This document shows, in pieces, positions 50,025-59,223 of a DNA stretch of 64,000 bases. Both the position numbers and the translations under genes were made by a program. The DNA comes from JAGQZY01 sp964588335. GTDB taxonomy: Bacteria; Bdellovibrionota; Bdellovibrionia; Bdellovibrionales; JAGQZY01. The first letter of the stretch is position 1. Each line of letters starts with the position of its first letter. The notes beneath the pieces are model-generated. The model had not been told where the DNA came from. It made no database searches and saw nothing but the letters and a program-made list of their open reading frames with translations. The stretch is from NCBI GenBank assembly GCA_964588335.1, contig CAZPOV010000008.1, positions 79,568 through 143,567 of the forward strand, written 5' to 3'.

Positions 50025-51676
50025 GAAAAATTACGACTTTACTCATTCCCATTTTCCTATTCTCGTCATTGGCTGAGGCTAACAGTCGTGAAATGCCTGA
50101 CCTTAGCAGCGAAATTCAAACTCACTTGAATGAGCCTATTTACACGGTGGCTCAGTCGAAGAAAGTAAAAAGAGCGCGTCGTCGCCGTCGCGCTAAAATC
50201 AATACAGATCTTTTAACCAAGGCAAAAAAGCTTGCGATCGCTAAAGAGTATGAGAAGTCCTCACAGCTCCTTTTCTCGCTCACCCGTAGTAGTCGTTACC
50301 GCCGGGAAGGTTCGCAAATCAAATACATCCTGGGCCTCATGTTAATGGAGATGGGTTTGTATCAGGTGGCATCCTTTGTCTTCTATGATGTTATTTCAGG
50401 TGAAATTCGCACCGGACGAACCACCAAGTATCTTCGCCAAAGTTTAAGCAAGTTATCGTTTTTAAGTAACGCTCTTGATAGTGATGTCCTTTTGAAATAT
50501 ACGATTTCGAAAATTAAAGTGAAGGATTTCCCGAGCGAAAAGAAAGACCTGTTCTATTACCGTCTTGGAGAGTTACGGTTAAAAGAGAATCGTTTTCGGC
50601 AAGCAGCTAAGATCTTTAGCCGAGTCGACCCTAAAAGTCTTGTCTATCCAAAAGCGCTGTACAAGATGGGCTTGGCTTACTCAGAGGCTAAGCAGGGTGG
50701 AAAAGCTTTAGCCGCCTTTAATGAGCTGTACGAAATAAGTAAAAACAAAGGTGTCACCGATGAAAACCGGGTCAACGGCCTGATTTCCATGGCACGTGTT
50801 TATTATGCCAATAAAAAGTGGGACAAAGCCATTGAGTATTACCGACAAATTCCTCGGGACACTTGGCAGTGGCATGATTCGCTTTTTGAGCAAAGTTGGG
50901 CGATGTTAAGATCCGGACGATATTTCCGTTCAGCCCTTTCAAACTTCCACACTCTCCACTCTGCCTACTATGACGATCGATATGCTCCTGAGTCGCTTTT
51001 GTTGCGGGGAATGGTTTATCTGTTTATCTGCCGGTATGACGAGATGGGTAAGGTTTTGAATCTGTTCGATCGAATTTACAAGCCGGTCAACTCTAGAATT
51101 CGACGCTTTTCCTCAAGTGCCTCTTCCAGAAGTTATTTGGATGAGATCATGAAAGGTGAAGCCAACTATCAGTCTGTTCGAAACAAAGAAAAACCAGTGC
51201 ATTCAACGCGATTGCCGAAGCTGGTGTTAAACGAAATTATCAGCCGTCCGGATGTTCGTCGAAATCTTAACTATGTAAAAGCACTTGAGAGTGAGATTGC
51301 ACGGGTTCAAAGACTGTCTGTGGATTGGCAAACCTCGGGTATAGGCAAATACGCCAAGCGAGTTATCGATAAACGTCTTAAAAGCACTAAAAACGTTATC
51401 GGAAAGCAGGCGCGAAACCATCTCCGTCGTTTAAAATCAGAGTTACGAGACTTTTTTGAGCAAAGTGATTTTCTTAAATTTGAAATGATCAGCGGTAAAA
51501 AAGAGGCTATTCGAAAAGAGATCGCCGGTAAAGGCGTCTTGAAAAAGCAAATCACTGACGAAGAAAGTCGTGATTTCTTTATTGGAAATGGATTTGAGTA
51601 CTGGCCTTTCCAAGGTGAGTACTGGTTGGATGAGCTAGGAAATTACCATTACGTTGGTGTTCAAGCTTGTGAATAA
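50021..51676 (+). CDS. TPR-containing periplasmic protein, GltC-like
   Basis: A 551-residue protein with a signal peptide (LLIPIFLFSSLAEA), an Arg-rich patch near residue 50 (KKVKRARRRRRAKIN) and tetratricopeptide-like helical repeats over about 60-330 (for example LGELRLKENRFRQAAKIF, ISMARVYYANKKWDKAIEYY). The C-terminus (WPFQGEYWLDELGNYHYVG) is distinct. In Myxococcus a TPR protein of this kind, GltC, lies next to GltA/B and bridges periplasm and outer membrane. ATG overlaps the preceding stop (ATGA). Confidence 0.75.
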   Translation: MRKITTLLIPIFLFSSLAEANSREMPDLSSEIQTHLNEPIYTVAQSKKVKRARRRRRAKINTDLLTKAKKLAIAKEYEKSSQLLFSLTRSSRYRREGSQIKYILGLMLMEMGLYQVASFVFYDVISGEIRTGRTTKYLRQSLSKLSFLSNALDSDVLLKYTISKIKVKDFPSEKKDLFYYRLGELRLKENRFRQAAKIFSRVDPKSLVYPKALYKMGLAYSEAKQGGKALAAFNELYEISKNKGVTDENRVNGLISMARVYYANKKWDKAIEYYRQIPRDTWQWHDSLFEQSWAMLRSGRYFRSALSNFHTLHSAYYDDRYAPESLLLRGMVYLFICRYDEMGKVLNLFDRIYKPVNSRIRRFSSSASSRSYLDEIMKGEANYQSVRNKEKPVHSTRLPKLVLNEIISRPDVRRNLNYVKALESEIARVQRLSVDWQTSGIGKYAKRVIDKRLKSTKNVIGKQARNHLRRLKSELRDFFEQSDFLKFEMISGKKEAIRKEIAGKGVLKKQITDEESRDFFIGNGFEYWPFQGEYWLDELGNYHYVGVQACE

Positions 51677-51686
51677 GGGATTGAGT

Positions 51687-54600
51687 ATGAAAAACCTTTT
51701 AGTTGGATTACTTATACTGTCGATGCTGGGAATCAGTCCTGATGCAATGGCGCAGACAAAGCGCAAGCGTAAGCAAATGGGTAATCTTACTCTTCGTAAG
51801 CTTCGCTCAGAAGTTCCTGAAGCAAAGAAGCTTGAGAGAAAACAGGTTCGCTCAAGAAACGTGGGGCTGATTAAGCCTCCAAGCTCTAGCAAATTTTACG
51901 TTTACGACGATAATCCACTAAAAGCGGAATACAACCGTCTTGTTGATGAAGAAATCAAAAGACTCTACAAGTTATCTCGACAGTACAAGCGAAGCCGAAG
52001 CCGTGGTGAAATTTGGCTTCGATTGGGTGAGCGCTATGTTGAGAAAGCGCAGATCATCGATTTTCGCCTGCAAGATGACTACGATAAGAAACTTGAAGCC
52101 TATAACTCGGGTAAGAGTAAACGGAAGCCTCGTCCACCCAGTCGCCGTGAGGTACGAAACTATCACAAGCGCGCCATCCGTCTCTATGAATGGTTTGTCC
52201 GCGATTTTCCAAAAGATCGTAAAGTGCCTCAGGCCCTTTATTTCTTAGGTTATAACAACTTTGAGATCGGAAACTTAAAAAAAGGTGAGCAGTATTACAA
52301 GCAGCTCACAAGACGTTATCCAAAGAGTGTGTATGTCGCCGAATCACATTTCGCATTGGGTGAGTACTACTTTGAAAAAGAACAATGGCAGAAGGCTCTG
52401 CCTGAGTACAAGAACGTTGTAAAAAGAAGACGTTCAAGACTTTATAGTTTTGCGCTTTATAAGGCGGCCTGGTGTTACTACCGAATGGGCCAATATAAGA
52501 CAGCTCTTTCGACTTTGATCAATGTGATTAAAATATCTCGAAGCAACGAAACCGAAGAGACTGTTGAGGGAACTCGCGCCATCGATAAAATTCGTTTGGC
52601 GAAAGAAGCCGTGGGTGATTTCGTGTCTTTTTACGAGCAAACCGGCCGCTATAAGCAAGCCTACGATGATTTCTATGATATCTCGCGATCGGAGCAGCGT
52701 ACTTTAGATATGATTGAGCAATTGGCTTATCGCTACTCTTACTCCGGAAACTTGAATGCCTCGGTTTACCTTTTTAAACAATTGATTGCATTGAATCCTG
52801 AAGCTCCCAAGGCTGCTAAGTTTCAATATCAAATTGTGCAGGATTATGGAACCACAGGAAAGGTGAAGCTTTTTAGAAAAGAATTGGCGACCTGGCTTGA
52901 CCAGTTTGGTGCTGGAAGTGCATGGGCCGATGCTAACAAAGGCAATCAGCAGGTTATTAAAGAAAATTTCGACCTTCAGGAGAGCACGCTTAGAAACTCA
53001 ACTTTGCGATTGCATCAACAGGCTCTTAATGCTCGTACCGACTATTCAAAGAAGTTAGCGGCTGGTTCCTATAAGATGTACCTAACCTACTTTAAAGGGG
53101 CGCCGAACTACAGTGAAATGCTTTTCTTCTATGGGGAACTTCTTTACGACTTGCAAGAGTATGATGCTGCTGCTCAACAGTATGAGCGTGTCGCATTGAC
53201 CGATAAAAAGAGTAAATACTTTGAAAAAGCGGTGACCAACAACGTTCTGGCTCGAGAAAAAGGATTGCCTTCAAACAAGGTCATGGAAGCTCGGCAAAAG
53301 AACTTACCTAATAAATTGGCTAAGATTCCTTTCAGCCCAGGAGTTCAGGCGTTTGAAAAAGCGGCGATTATTTATCTTAAAAACTTTCCAAAGGGTGAAA
53401 AAGCATTAGAGATCAAGCGACGTCTTGGAACCATCTACTACGCTCACAACGAGTTTGATAAATCGATCGCCGTGTTGAAGCAAATCGTGCAAGAACGTCC
53501 ACGGTCTGAGGATGCCATTGTCGCGGCCGAGATTATTATGGATATTCACCGTCTTCGCGATGATCTAGACAAGTATCAAGCTGATGGAAAGGCGTTTTTG
53601 GCCAATCCAACAATTGCTCGTTCAAAGTTTGGTAAAGACCTTGAGGTCAATTTGCAAAAAGCTCGATTTCTTGTTGCCGATAAATTCTCGAAAGCGGGTA
53701 ACAACTTAAAAGCGGCGAAGGCTTTTGAAGCTTTTGCGGCAGGAAATCCGCGGTCGGACCAGGCTCATTCCGCTTTATTTAACGCAGCCTCGAATTACGA
53801 GAAAGCGGGTGCCATATTTGCCGCCATTAAGATGTATAAGCAGGTCATTGCCAAACCTGGTAAGAAAGCTATCCTTGGTTTAAAGCAGGATGCAAGAAAC
53901 AGTTTGGGTGCGACCTATAAGAAATTGGGTCAACTTAAAGACGCGGCCGTTTATTACGAATCTTATGGTCGAAATGCTCAGGGGCAAAAGGCCATCAACG
54001 CTCTTTTTAACGCTGCGGTTATTTGGGATGCCCTGAATGACTACAGCCGAGCCTTCCGCGTCTATAATCTGTACGCCAATCTTGATAAAGCTAAAAACAA
54101 GGGCGTGCAAGAGGCGGCGTGGGCCAAGGCGGAAATGTACCGTCGCCAAAACTTATACTCGAAAGCGATTTATCAGTACGATCAGTTTATCAAATCAAAC
54201 TCTCCCAATTTAGAGAGAATGATTAAAGCCCACTTTTATATTGCTGACTTCTATTCCAAGCTTCGACGTGTCGGCAAAGCCATTGAGTGGCATCAGAAGG
54301 TCATTCGTGTTGTTAACAACACGGCCCGAGGCCGTAAGCTTGGGGCTAAATACGCGGCTCAGTCGCAGTACAGAATGTCTCGAGAAATGTTAAACGAGAT
54401 GAGAAAAATTAGTTTGGGACGTACTGATAGTTCAATCACGCAAGGGTTGAATAAAATGAAGGCCATTCAAAAGCGGCTAATAGCTGATATGGCCAAGGTT
54501 ATTAAGTACGATTATGGACCAATGATTGTGGCAGCGTTGGCGGCCGAGGCCGAGTCTTATGAGATTATCGGGCTGACCTTTAGAAACATTCCGATTCCAA

Positions 54601-54845
54601 AGGAATATGCCAAAGGAAAAGTACGAGAGCAATTTAAGGGAATGGCCAAGCAGCAAGAAATCGAGTTTATCAACAAAGCTGTGGGCGCTTATCGCTCGGC
54701 TTTTAATAAAGGAATTGACCTTAAAGCCTATGGTGATCCAATGATTGAAAGTGCACAGGCGCTTTATCGACTGGATCCAAAAGGCTTTAAAAATGCTGGT
54801 GAGATCAATGATGTAGGTCAGATCGTTGACATGATGGGGATATAG
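51687..54845 (+). CDS. gltD: Large TPR protein, GltD (AgmU)-like
   Basis: Start ATG 51687, with AAGGGA 6 bp upstream, gives a 1052-residue protein with a signal peptide (LLVGLLILSMLGISPDAMA). Almost the whole length is TPR-type repeats of 34-36 residues, for example VPQALYFLGYNNFEIGNL, KALPEYKNVV, EKALEIKRRLGTIYYAHNEF and ALFNAAVIWDALNDYSRAF. Length, position and signal fit AgmU/GltD, the periplasmic scaffold of the Myxococcus gliding complex. The start lies 10 bp after the previous stop. Confidence 0.82.
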   Translation: MKNLLVGLLILSMLGISPDAMAQTKRKRKQMGNLTLRKLRSEVPEAKKLERKQVRSRNVGLIKPPSSSKFYVYDDNPLKAEYNRLVDEEIKRLYKLSRQYKRSRSRGEIWLRLGERYVEKAQIIDFRLQDDYDKKLEAYNSGKSKRKPRPPSRREVRNYHKRAIRLYEWFVRDFPKDRKVPQALYFLGYNNFEIGNLKKGEQYYKQLTRRYPKSVYVAESHFALGEYYFEKEQWQKALPEYKNVVKRRRSRLYSFALYKAAWCYYRMGQYKTALSTLINVIKISRSNETEETVEGTRAIDKIRLAKEAVGDFVSFYEQTGRYKQAYDDFYDISRSEQRTLDMIEQLAYRYSYSGNLNASVYLFKQLIALNPEAPKAAKFQYQIVQDYGTTGKVKLFRKELATWLDQFGAGSAWADANKGNQQVIKENFDLQESTLRNSTLRLHQQALNARTDYSKKLAAGSYKMYLTYFKGAPNYSEMLFFYGELLYDLQEYDAAAQQYERVALTDKKSKYFEKAVTNNVLAREKGLPSNKVMEARQKNLPNKLAKIPFSPGVQAFEKAAIIYLKNFPKGEKALEIKRRLGTIYYAHNEFDKSIAVLKQIVQERPRSEDAIVAAEIIMDIHRLRDDLDKYQADGKAFLANPTIARSKFGKDLEVNLQKARFLVADKFSKAGNNLKAAKAFEAFAAGNPRSDQAHSALFNAASNYEKAGAIFAAIKMYKQVIAKPGKKAILGLKQDARNSLGATYKKLGQLKDAAVYYESYGRNAQGQKAINALFNAAVIWDALNDYSRAFRVYNLYANLDKAKNKGVQEAAWAKAEMYRRQNLYSKAIYQYDQFIKSNSPNLERMIKAHFYIADFYSKLRRVGKAIEWHQKVIRVVNNTARGRKLGAKYAAQSQYRMSREMLNEMRKISLGRTDSSITQGLNKMKAIQKRLIADMAKVIKYDYGPMIVAALAAEAESYEIIGLTFRNIPIPKEYAKGKVREQFKGMAKQQEIEFINKAVGAYRSAFNKGIDLKAYGDPMIESAQALYRLDPKGFKNAGEINDVGQIVDMMGI

Positions 54846-54848
54846 AAA

Positions 54849-55673
54849 ATGAAAATGTTTAAAAAAATATTCATTCTATTTTTCTGCCTCGGTTTGATGG
54901 TCTCCTGTCAGACGGGTTCCAAAACACCCGATGCACCTGAAGAGGTGGGTGTTAATCTGGATGAGGAAGAGAAAGCAGAGTTGGCTGAAAGACAGGCCAA
55001 AATCGGTGGTGATTACTCAACACTTAGAAAACTCTATAAGGCTAAGAGATACCGCGAGTTGTTGTCTGAAGCGGCCAAAATTCTATCTAAAGACGAATAT
55101 GACCTTAGAGCTTTAGCGATCCTCGGTATTTACCACATGGATCAAAAAGAATTTGGTGCGGCCCGAATTATGTTTGAAAAGGCTTTGGAAAAACACAAAG
55201 GTGAGGCCGGTCTTTATAACAACATTGGCGTTATCCTTTTGCAAGAGGGAGACCTTGAATCGGCATTGGTAAGCTTTAAAGAAGCGTATTCAATCAATCG
55301 CTCGAATCCAGTCGTGCAAGCAAACCTAGGGAGTATTTACGTAAAGTATATGGACTATGTGGAGGCCGAGCCTCTGGTCGAGGACTCCTATTCTCGAATG
55401 GGTGACAATGATATTGTTGCAAACAATTACGCTATTATATTACGGACTCAAGGTCAGTATGAAGAGGCGAAAAAGGTTTATGAAAAAGCATTAGCAAGAG
55501 ATTCTAGAAATATCTCGACCAATTTAAATTATGCTATCTTGTTAGTTGAATATATGAAAAACTATGAGAAAGCTCGTCAGATAGTTAATAAGATTGAGTT
55601 TTTAAACCCGACTGACAAGTACGTGGTTGCAAAGGTACGAGATTTACAGCGTAAGGTAGCGGCAGCAAAATGA
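54849..55673 (+). CDS. gltE: TPR lipoprotein, GltE (AglT)-like
   Basis: A 274-residue lipoprotein (ILFFCLGLMVSCQTG, Cys20) with four to five TPR units from about residue 75 (LAILGIYHMDQKEFGAARIMFE, LYNNIGVILLQEGDLESAL, VQANLGSIYVKYMDYVEAE). AglT/GltE of Myxococcus has the same size, anchor and neighbours; it is thought to link outer membrane and periplasmic parts. It follows the large TPR gene after 3 bp and overlaps the next gene by 4 bp. Confidence 0.82.
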   Translation: MKMFKKIFILFFCLGLMVSCQTGSKTPDAPEEVGVNLDEEEKAELAERQAKIGGDYSTLRKLYKAKRYRELLSEAAKILSKDEYDLRALAILGIYHMDQKEFGAARIMFEKALEKHKGEAGLYNNIGVILLQEGDLESALVSFKEAYSINRSNPVVQANLGSIYVKYMDYVEAEPLVEDSYSRMGDNDIVANNYAIILRTQGQYEEAKKVYEKALARDSRNISTNLNYAILLVEYMKNYEKARQIVNKIEFLNPTDKYVVAKVRDLQRKVAAAK

Positions 55674-55969
55674 TGTATTATTTGAAACTATTTATTTCAG
55701 TGATCCTCACGTGTCTATTGGCACTGCCAGTCTTTGCCCAAAACAAGAAATCCGATGGCAAGTCAAAAAGGACAACAATCAATTTTGAGGATCAGTTGAT
55801 CAAAGGGCAAAACCAAAAACCTGACCTCCTTTACTTGTTGCAAAAAAAGCAATTCAACTACAAACGATTGATCCGCTTACGAGAAAACTTTCTTCCTGAA
55901 ATGCGTGAAACAGCCACAGAGATTGAAGAAGGAAGTCGAATTCAGCTGAAGAAACCAGATAAGGAGTAA
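55670..55969 (+). CDS. Small exported protein, CglF/GltF-like
   Basis: A 99-residue protein with a signal peptide (LFISVILTCLLALPVFA, before QNKK). The mature part contains TTINFEDQLIKGQNQKPDLL and KRLIRLRENFLPEM, a pattern I associate with small gliding proteins of the CglF group found between aglT and the FHA protein in related clusters. The assignment is from memory of that pattern and needs a profile check. Start overlaps the preceding stop (ATGA). Confidence 0.6.
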   Translation: MMYYLKLFISVILTCLLALPVFAQNKKSDGKSKRTTINFEDQLIKGQNQKPDLLYLLQKKQFNYKRLIRLRENFLPEMRETATEIEEGSRIQLKKPDKE

Positions 55970-55972
55970 GTT

Positions 55973-58027
55973 TTGGCTCAGATAGTGGTTTTAAAAATTT
56001 ATAAAGGTGGACAGCTGGTTGATGAAAAGAAGATGAATCAAGAGCATATCGTTCTTGGGTCTTCTGAAACCGAAGCCCACATCACTCTGGCCGGGGATGC
56101 TTCTCCTATCCATGCCTCCATAGAAAAAAGAGGCGAAAAGTATATTGTCTGTGATCTGGGTTCGGAGAAAGGCACCTTTAAAAATAGCGATAAAATTCTT
56201 GAAGCCCAGGTACAGAGCGGTGATAAAATTGTGGTCGGTGAATTTACCATCGAATTTTACTTAGAAGAAGGTGTTGCTGACGAAATGACGACGGCGACCT
56301 CTATTGTTGACGTCCCTGTGGAAAGCCAGCCCAGTAGTAAAGGTACAGACCAGCACGCGACTCTAGACGCACCGGTTGCTGAAGACACCGTTGTAATTGA
56401 GGAGCCAGAAAAAATGCCTGCAGCCATACAGGCTGAGGCCGGCACAGCCACTGTAGGGTCGGGAAAACCGATGAGCAAGAACACCTTTGCTCCACCCAGT
56501 GCTTACAAAAATATCAATGAGTTTATTCGTCCCACCAAAGGGACCACCGTTGAAGTGTTGGTTGCATGGCGAGAGCGTGTGATTTCAGCTCATCATTTTA
56601 GTGAAAATGGACCTGTAACTGTAGGAACCCACCCCTCTTGTGATGTAGTTGTTCCATTGATTGCCTCGAATGTTAATAAAGCTCCATTGCTCAATATCAA
56701 TAATCAAGTTCAAATCATGCTTTATCCTGGCATGGAAGGAACGTTGGTGAGTGAGCAGCAAGCCACTCCTTTTAGTCAGTTGGCTAATATTGGGCGAGGA
56801 TCGGGTCAAAGTGTGGCATTGCAGCAAGGTGAGTTAGCGCGTATTCAGCTGGGCGGAGATGTTGAGATTGTTGTTCGCTACGCTTCGCAAGCGCCAAAGC
56901 CAGTGATTGTTCCTTTTTTGGACTTATCAAGTAACGGTTTTTTAGCTGTATTACTGGCTATCGTACTTTCTGGAATATTATCTCTGTGGGTTGCACTTAA
57001 TAAGTTGGATCAGTTGGATATGCCAGACGAAGAAGAATTTCGTACGGCATTGATCATTACTAATCCACCTAAGCCTCCTCCGCGTGCCAAGGTGAAACTG
57101 CCTCCACCAAAGAAGAAGCCACCAAAGAAAATTAAAAAGAAAATAGTAAAGCTGACGAAAGAAAAGCCGAAGAAAAAAGCCAAGATTGATATGTCTAAAA
57201 AGACTTCGCGAAAGCGAGTCAAGAAGACCGCTAAAAAAGCAGGTAAAAATGCCAGAGCTCGTGGTTCAGGCCGAGATGCCAGCCCAATGGCTATGCGGAA
57301 AAAGGATGGTAAGAAAACCAACCGCGTGACCTCCGTGAAGCAAGGGGGTGCTGTGAAGACGGCCAATAAACAAGGAGCCCAAGCACAGTCTGAGCGTAAA
57401 TTGAAAAAGTCAGGAATCTTTAGTGCTTTTGGGACAGCCGGACGTAACGATCGTTTGGATAAGTCATACTCTGGAAGCGGAGAGTTGGCTGGACTTGCCG
57501 ATCAGGCCACCGGACAATCAGGATTTGCTGAAGATCGTCCAGGAAAAGGTTTAGGTTCTAAGTTCAAAGACACTGGCGCTGGTGGAAGTGGACAATCCAA
57601 CGTGGGAGTCTCAGGTCTTAAAAAAGGCGGTCAGGGTCTTGGAGCCGGTGGATTCGGAGATGGTGGTTTAGGCGATAGAAAAGCCGTGACGATTATCCCT
57701 GGAGGAGCCGGTGAGGAGTTTAGTGGGCAAATCGATCGTGAAGGTATTCGAAAAGTGTTTTTCGACAACTCACGAGCGATCCGTTCTTGTTACGAGCGTG
57801 AATTGAATAGAAATCCGAACCTAGCTGGTATCTTAAAGTTGAATTTTGATATCGGAGAGTTGGGTCGAGTGGTAGGAAGTCCGTCAATTAACTGGGGTGA
57901 TTCATCACTGAAGAGCCGAGCCGTTGCTGGCTGTATTTTAAACCGATTAAAAACATGGAGGTTCCCAGAGCCTCCGCGAAATCAAGTTGTAAACGTAATT
58001 TATCCCTTAGCTTTTCAGTCTAAGTGA
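55973..58027 (+). CDS. gltG: FHA-transmembrane-TonB-C protein, GltG-like
   Basis: Start TTG 55973 with AAGGAG 6 bp upstream. A 684-residue protein: cytoplasmic FHA-like domain (about 20-90), a second beta-rich domain (about 195-305), one membrane helix (about 322-343; GFLAVLLAIVLSGILSLWVAL), a Pro/Lys-rich periplasmic spacer, a Gly-rich stretch (about 480-570) and a C-terminal AgmX/TonB-C-type domain (AIRSCYERELNRNPNLAG). This is the layout of GltG, thought to carry force from the Agl motor across the periplasm. The FHA domain lacks the canonical Arg (LGSSE for GR) and Asn (SEKGTF for SRNGTF), so it may not bind phosphothreonine. Confidence 0.82.
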   Translation: MAQIVVLKIYKGGQLVDEKKMNQEHIVLGSSETEAHITLAGDASPIHASIEKRGEKYIVCDLGSEKGTFKNSDKILEAQVQSGDKIVVGEFTIEFYLEEGVADEMTTATSIVDVPVESQPSSKGTDQHATLDAPVAEDTVVIEEPEKMPAAIQAEAGTATVGSGKPMSKNTFAPPSAYKNINEFIRPTKGTTVEVLVAWRERVISAHHFSENGPVTVGTHPSCDVVVPLIASNVNKAPLLNINNQVQIMLYPGMEGTLVSEQQATPFSQLANIGRGSGQSVALQQGELARIQLGGDVEIVVRYASQAPKPVIVPFLDLSSNGFLAVLLAIVLSGILSLWVALNKLDQLDMPDEEEFRTALIITNPPKPPPRAKVKLPPPKKKPPKKIKKKIVKLTKEKPKKKAKIDMSKKTSRKRVKKTAKKAGKNARARGSGRDASPMAMRKKDGKKTNRVTSVKQGGAVKTANKQGAQAQSERKLKKSGIFSAFGTAGRNDRLDKSYSGSGELAGLADQATGQSGFAEDRPGKGLGSKFKDTGAGGSGQSNVGVSGLKKGGQGLGAGGFGDGGLGDRKAVTIIPGGAGEEFSGQIDREGIRKVFFDNSRAIRSCYERELNRNPNLAGILKLNFDIGELGRVVGSPSINWGDSSLKSRAVAGCILNRLKTWRFPEPPRNQVVNVIYPLAFQSK

Positions 58028-58046
58028 TAAAAATGGGAGGTAACAG

Positions 58047-58733
58047 GTGGAAGAAACCGAAACAATGACAGAAGTCATGGCCAATGAGGAGACGCAAAAT
58101 TTCGTACTGCGTGCTTTTGAAGAAGGTGGGACGGCGATGTATTTTATCGCGGTTGTGGGAATACTCACACTCGTGGTCATCGTCAAACAAATCATGGCAT
58201 TAAAAGATGCCAGTGTAGATAAAAAGGACTTTAACGAGAACTTGTTTGGAATGATCCTTCGTGGAGATATTCAGCAAGCGATTGCTTACTGTGATAGTAA
58301 ACCATCACCGTTAACGAATGTTCTGAAAGCTGGATTGGTTCAAGTGATGAACAAGCGTCCGGACGAAGAGATTCAGGTGGCTATGGATGCTGCGGTTCTT
58401 CGCGACACTCCAAAAGTAGAAGGATGGGTATCTTTCTTGGCAGTGTTCGGTAACCTTTCGACTCTGATCGGACTGGTTGGAACGATTATCGGGATGATCA
58501 CGGCCTTCCGTGGTGTGTCTTCAGCCGATGATGCGAAAAAAGCGGAACTTCTTTCGGAAGGTATTTCTGAAGCCCTGAACTGTACGGCTTTTGGACTGAT
58601 GGTTGCCGTTTTAGCGATTGCCGCTTACGGTATTTTTCAGCATAGAATTTCTTTGATTTTGAATGAAATGACAGAAAGTAGCATGAGTTTGATTAACCTT
58701 GTTGCTTCTAACCGTGATAAAATTAAATCGTAA
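58047..58733 (+). CDS. aglR: TolQ/ExbB/MotA-family motor subunit, AglR-like
   Basis: A 228-residue membrane protein with three helices (about 29-47, 133-157 and 180-203; AMYFIAVVGILTLVVIVKQI, STLIGLVGTIIGMITAF, FGLMVAVLAIAAYGIF). The GTIIGMITAFRG stretch is the MotA/TolQ/ExbB signature. With two TolR-type partners it forms a proton channel whose flow drives the machine. Start GTG 58047 has GGGAGG upstream. The TolQ-TolR-TolR order equals aglR-aglQ-aglS of Myxococcus. Confidence 0.9.
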   Translation: MEETETMTEVMANEETQNFVLRAFEEGGTAMYFIAVVGILTLVVIVKQIMALKDASVDKKDFNENLFGMILRGDIQQAIAYCDSKPSPLTNVLKAGLVQVMNKRPDEEIQVAMDAAVLRDTPKVEGWVSFLAVFGNLSTLIGLVGTIIGMITAFRGVSSADDAKKAELLSEGISEALNCTAFGLMVAVLAIAAYGIFQHRISLILNEMTESSMSLINLVASNRDKIKS

Positions 58734-58749
58734 GGATTAGGTAGGGACT

Positions 58750-59223
58750 ATGGCTAATATCGATGATGGTGGAGGAAATAAGAGGGCGGCAAGTTTTGAC
58801 TTAAACTTAGTGCCTTTTATTGACTTGATGAGTGTGATGATCACATTCCTCTTGATCACCGCGGTTTGGACTCAGGTCTCTATGATTAAGCTTGGGAGCT
58901 CGATTTACGGTAAACAAAATACAGACGAAACGCCTCCGCCACCTCCCAGAGCGGACGTTCCCTTTCGTTTGGACGTTAAAGATACTGGATATCGAGTTCT
59001 TATCGGAAAGCAAAAATACAACATTGATAAGGTCAATGGTGAATACGACAAAGAGGAGCTAGCGAGCAAGCTGGCTGATATCAAGCAAGCCTACCCAGAT
59101 AAGGTCGACGCTGTGATCACAGTTGAAGAGCAGTTGAAATACGATCTATTGATTCAGGGAATGGACCTCTTATTGCAGTCGGGATTTCCGGCTGTATCTG
59201 TCGCCACAGGAGGAGCTGAATAA
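58750..59223 (+). CDS. aglQ: TolR/ExbD-family motor subunit, AglQ-like
   Basis: A 157-residue protein with one membrane helix (about 20-41) that carries the proton-binding Asp25 in VPFIDLMSVMITFLL, followed by a periplasmic domain starting with a Pro-rich patch (ETPPPPPRADVP) and ending DLLLQSGFPAVSVATG, the usual ExbD/TolR fold end. Its stop codon TAA overlaps the next ATG by one base. Confidence 0.9.
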   Translation: MANIDDGGGNKRAASFDLNLVPFIDLMSVMITFLLITAVWTQVSMIKLGSSIYGKQNTDETPPPPPRADVPFRLDVKDTGYRVLIGKQKYNIDKVNGEYDKEELASKLADIKQAYPDKVDAVITVEEQLKYDLLIQGMDLLLQSGFPAVSVATGGAE

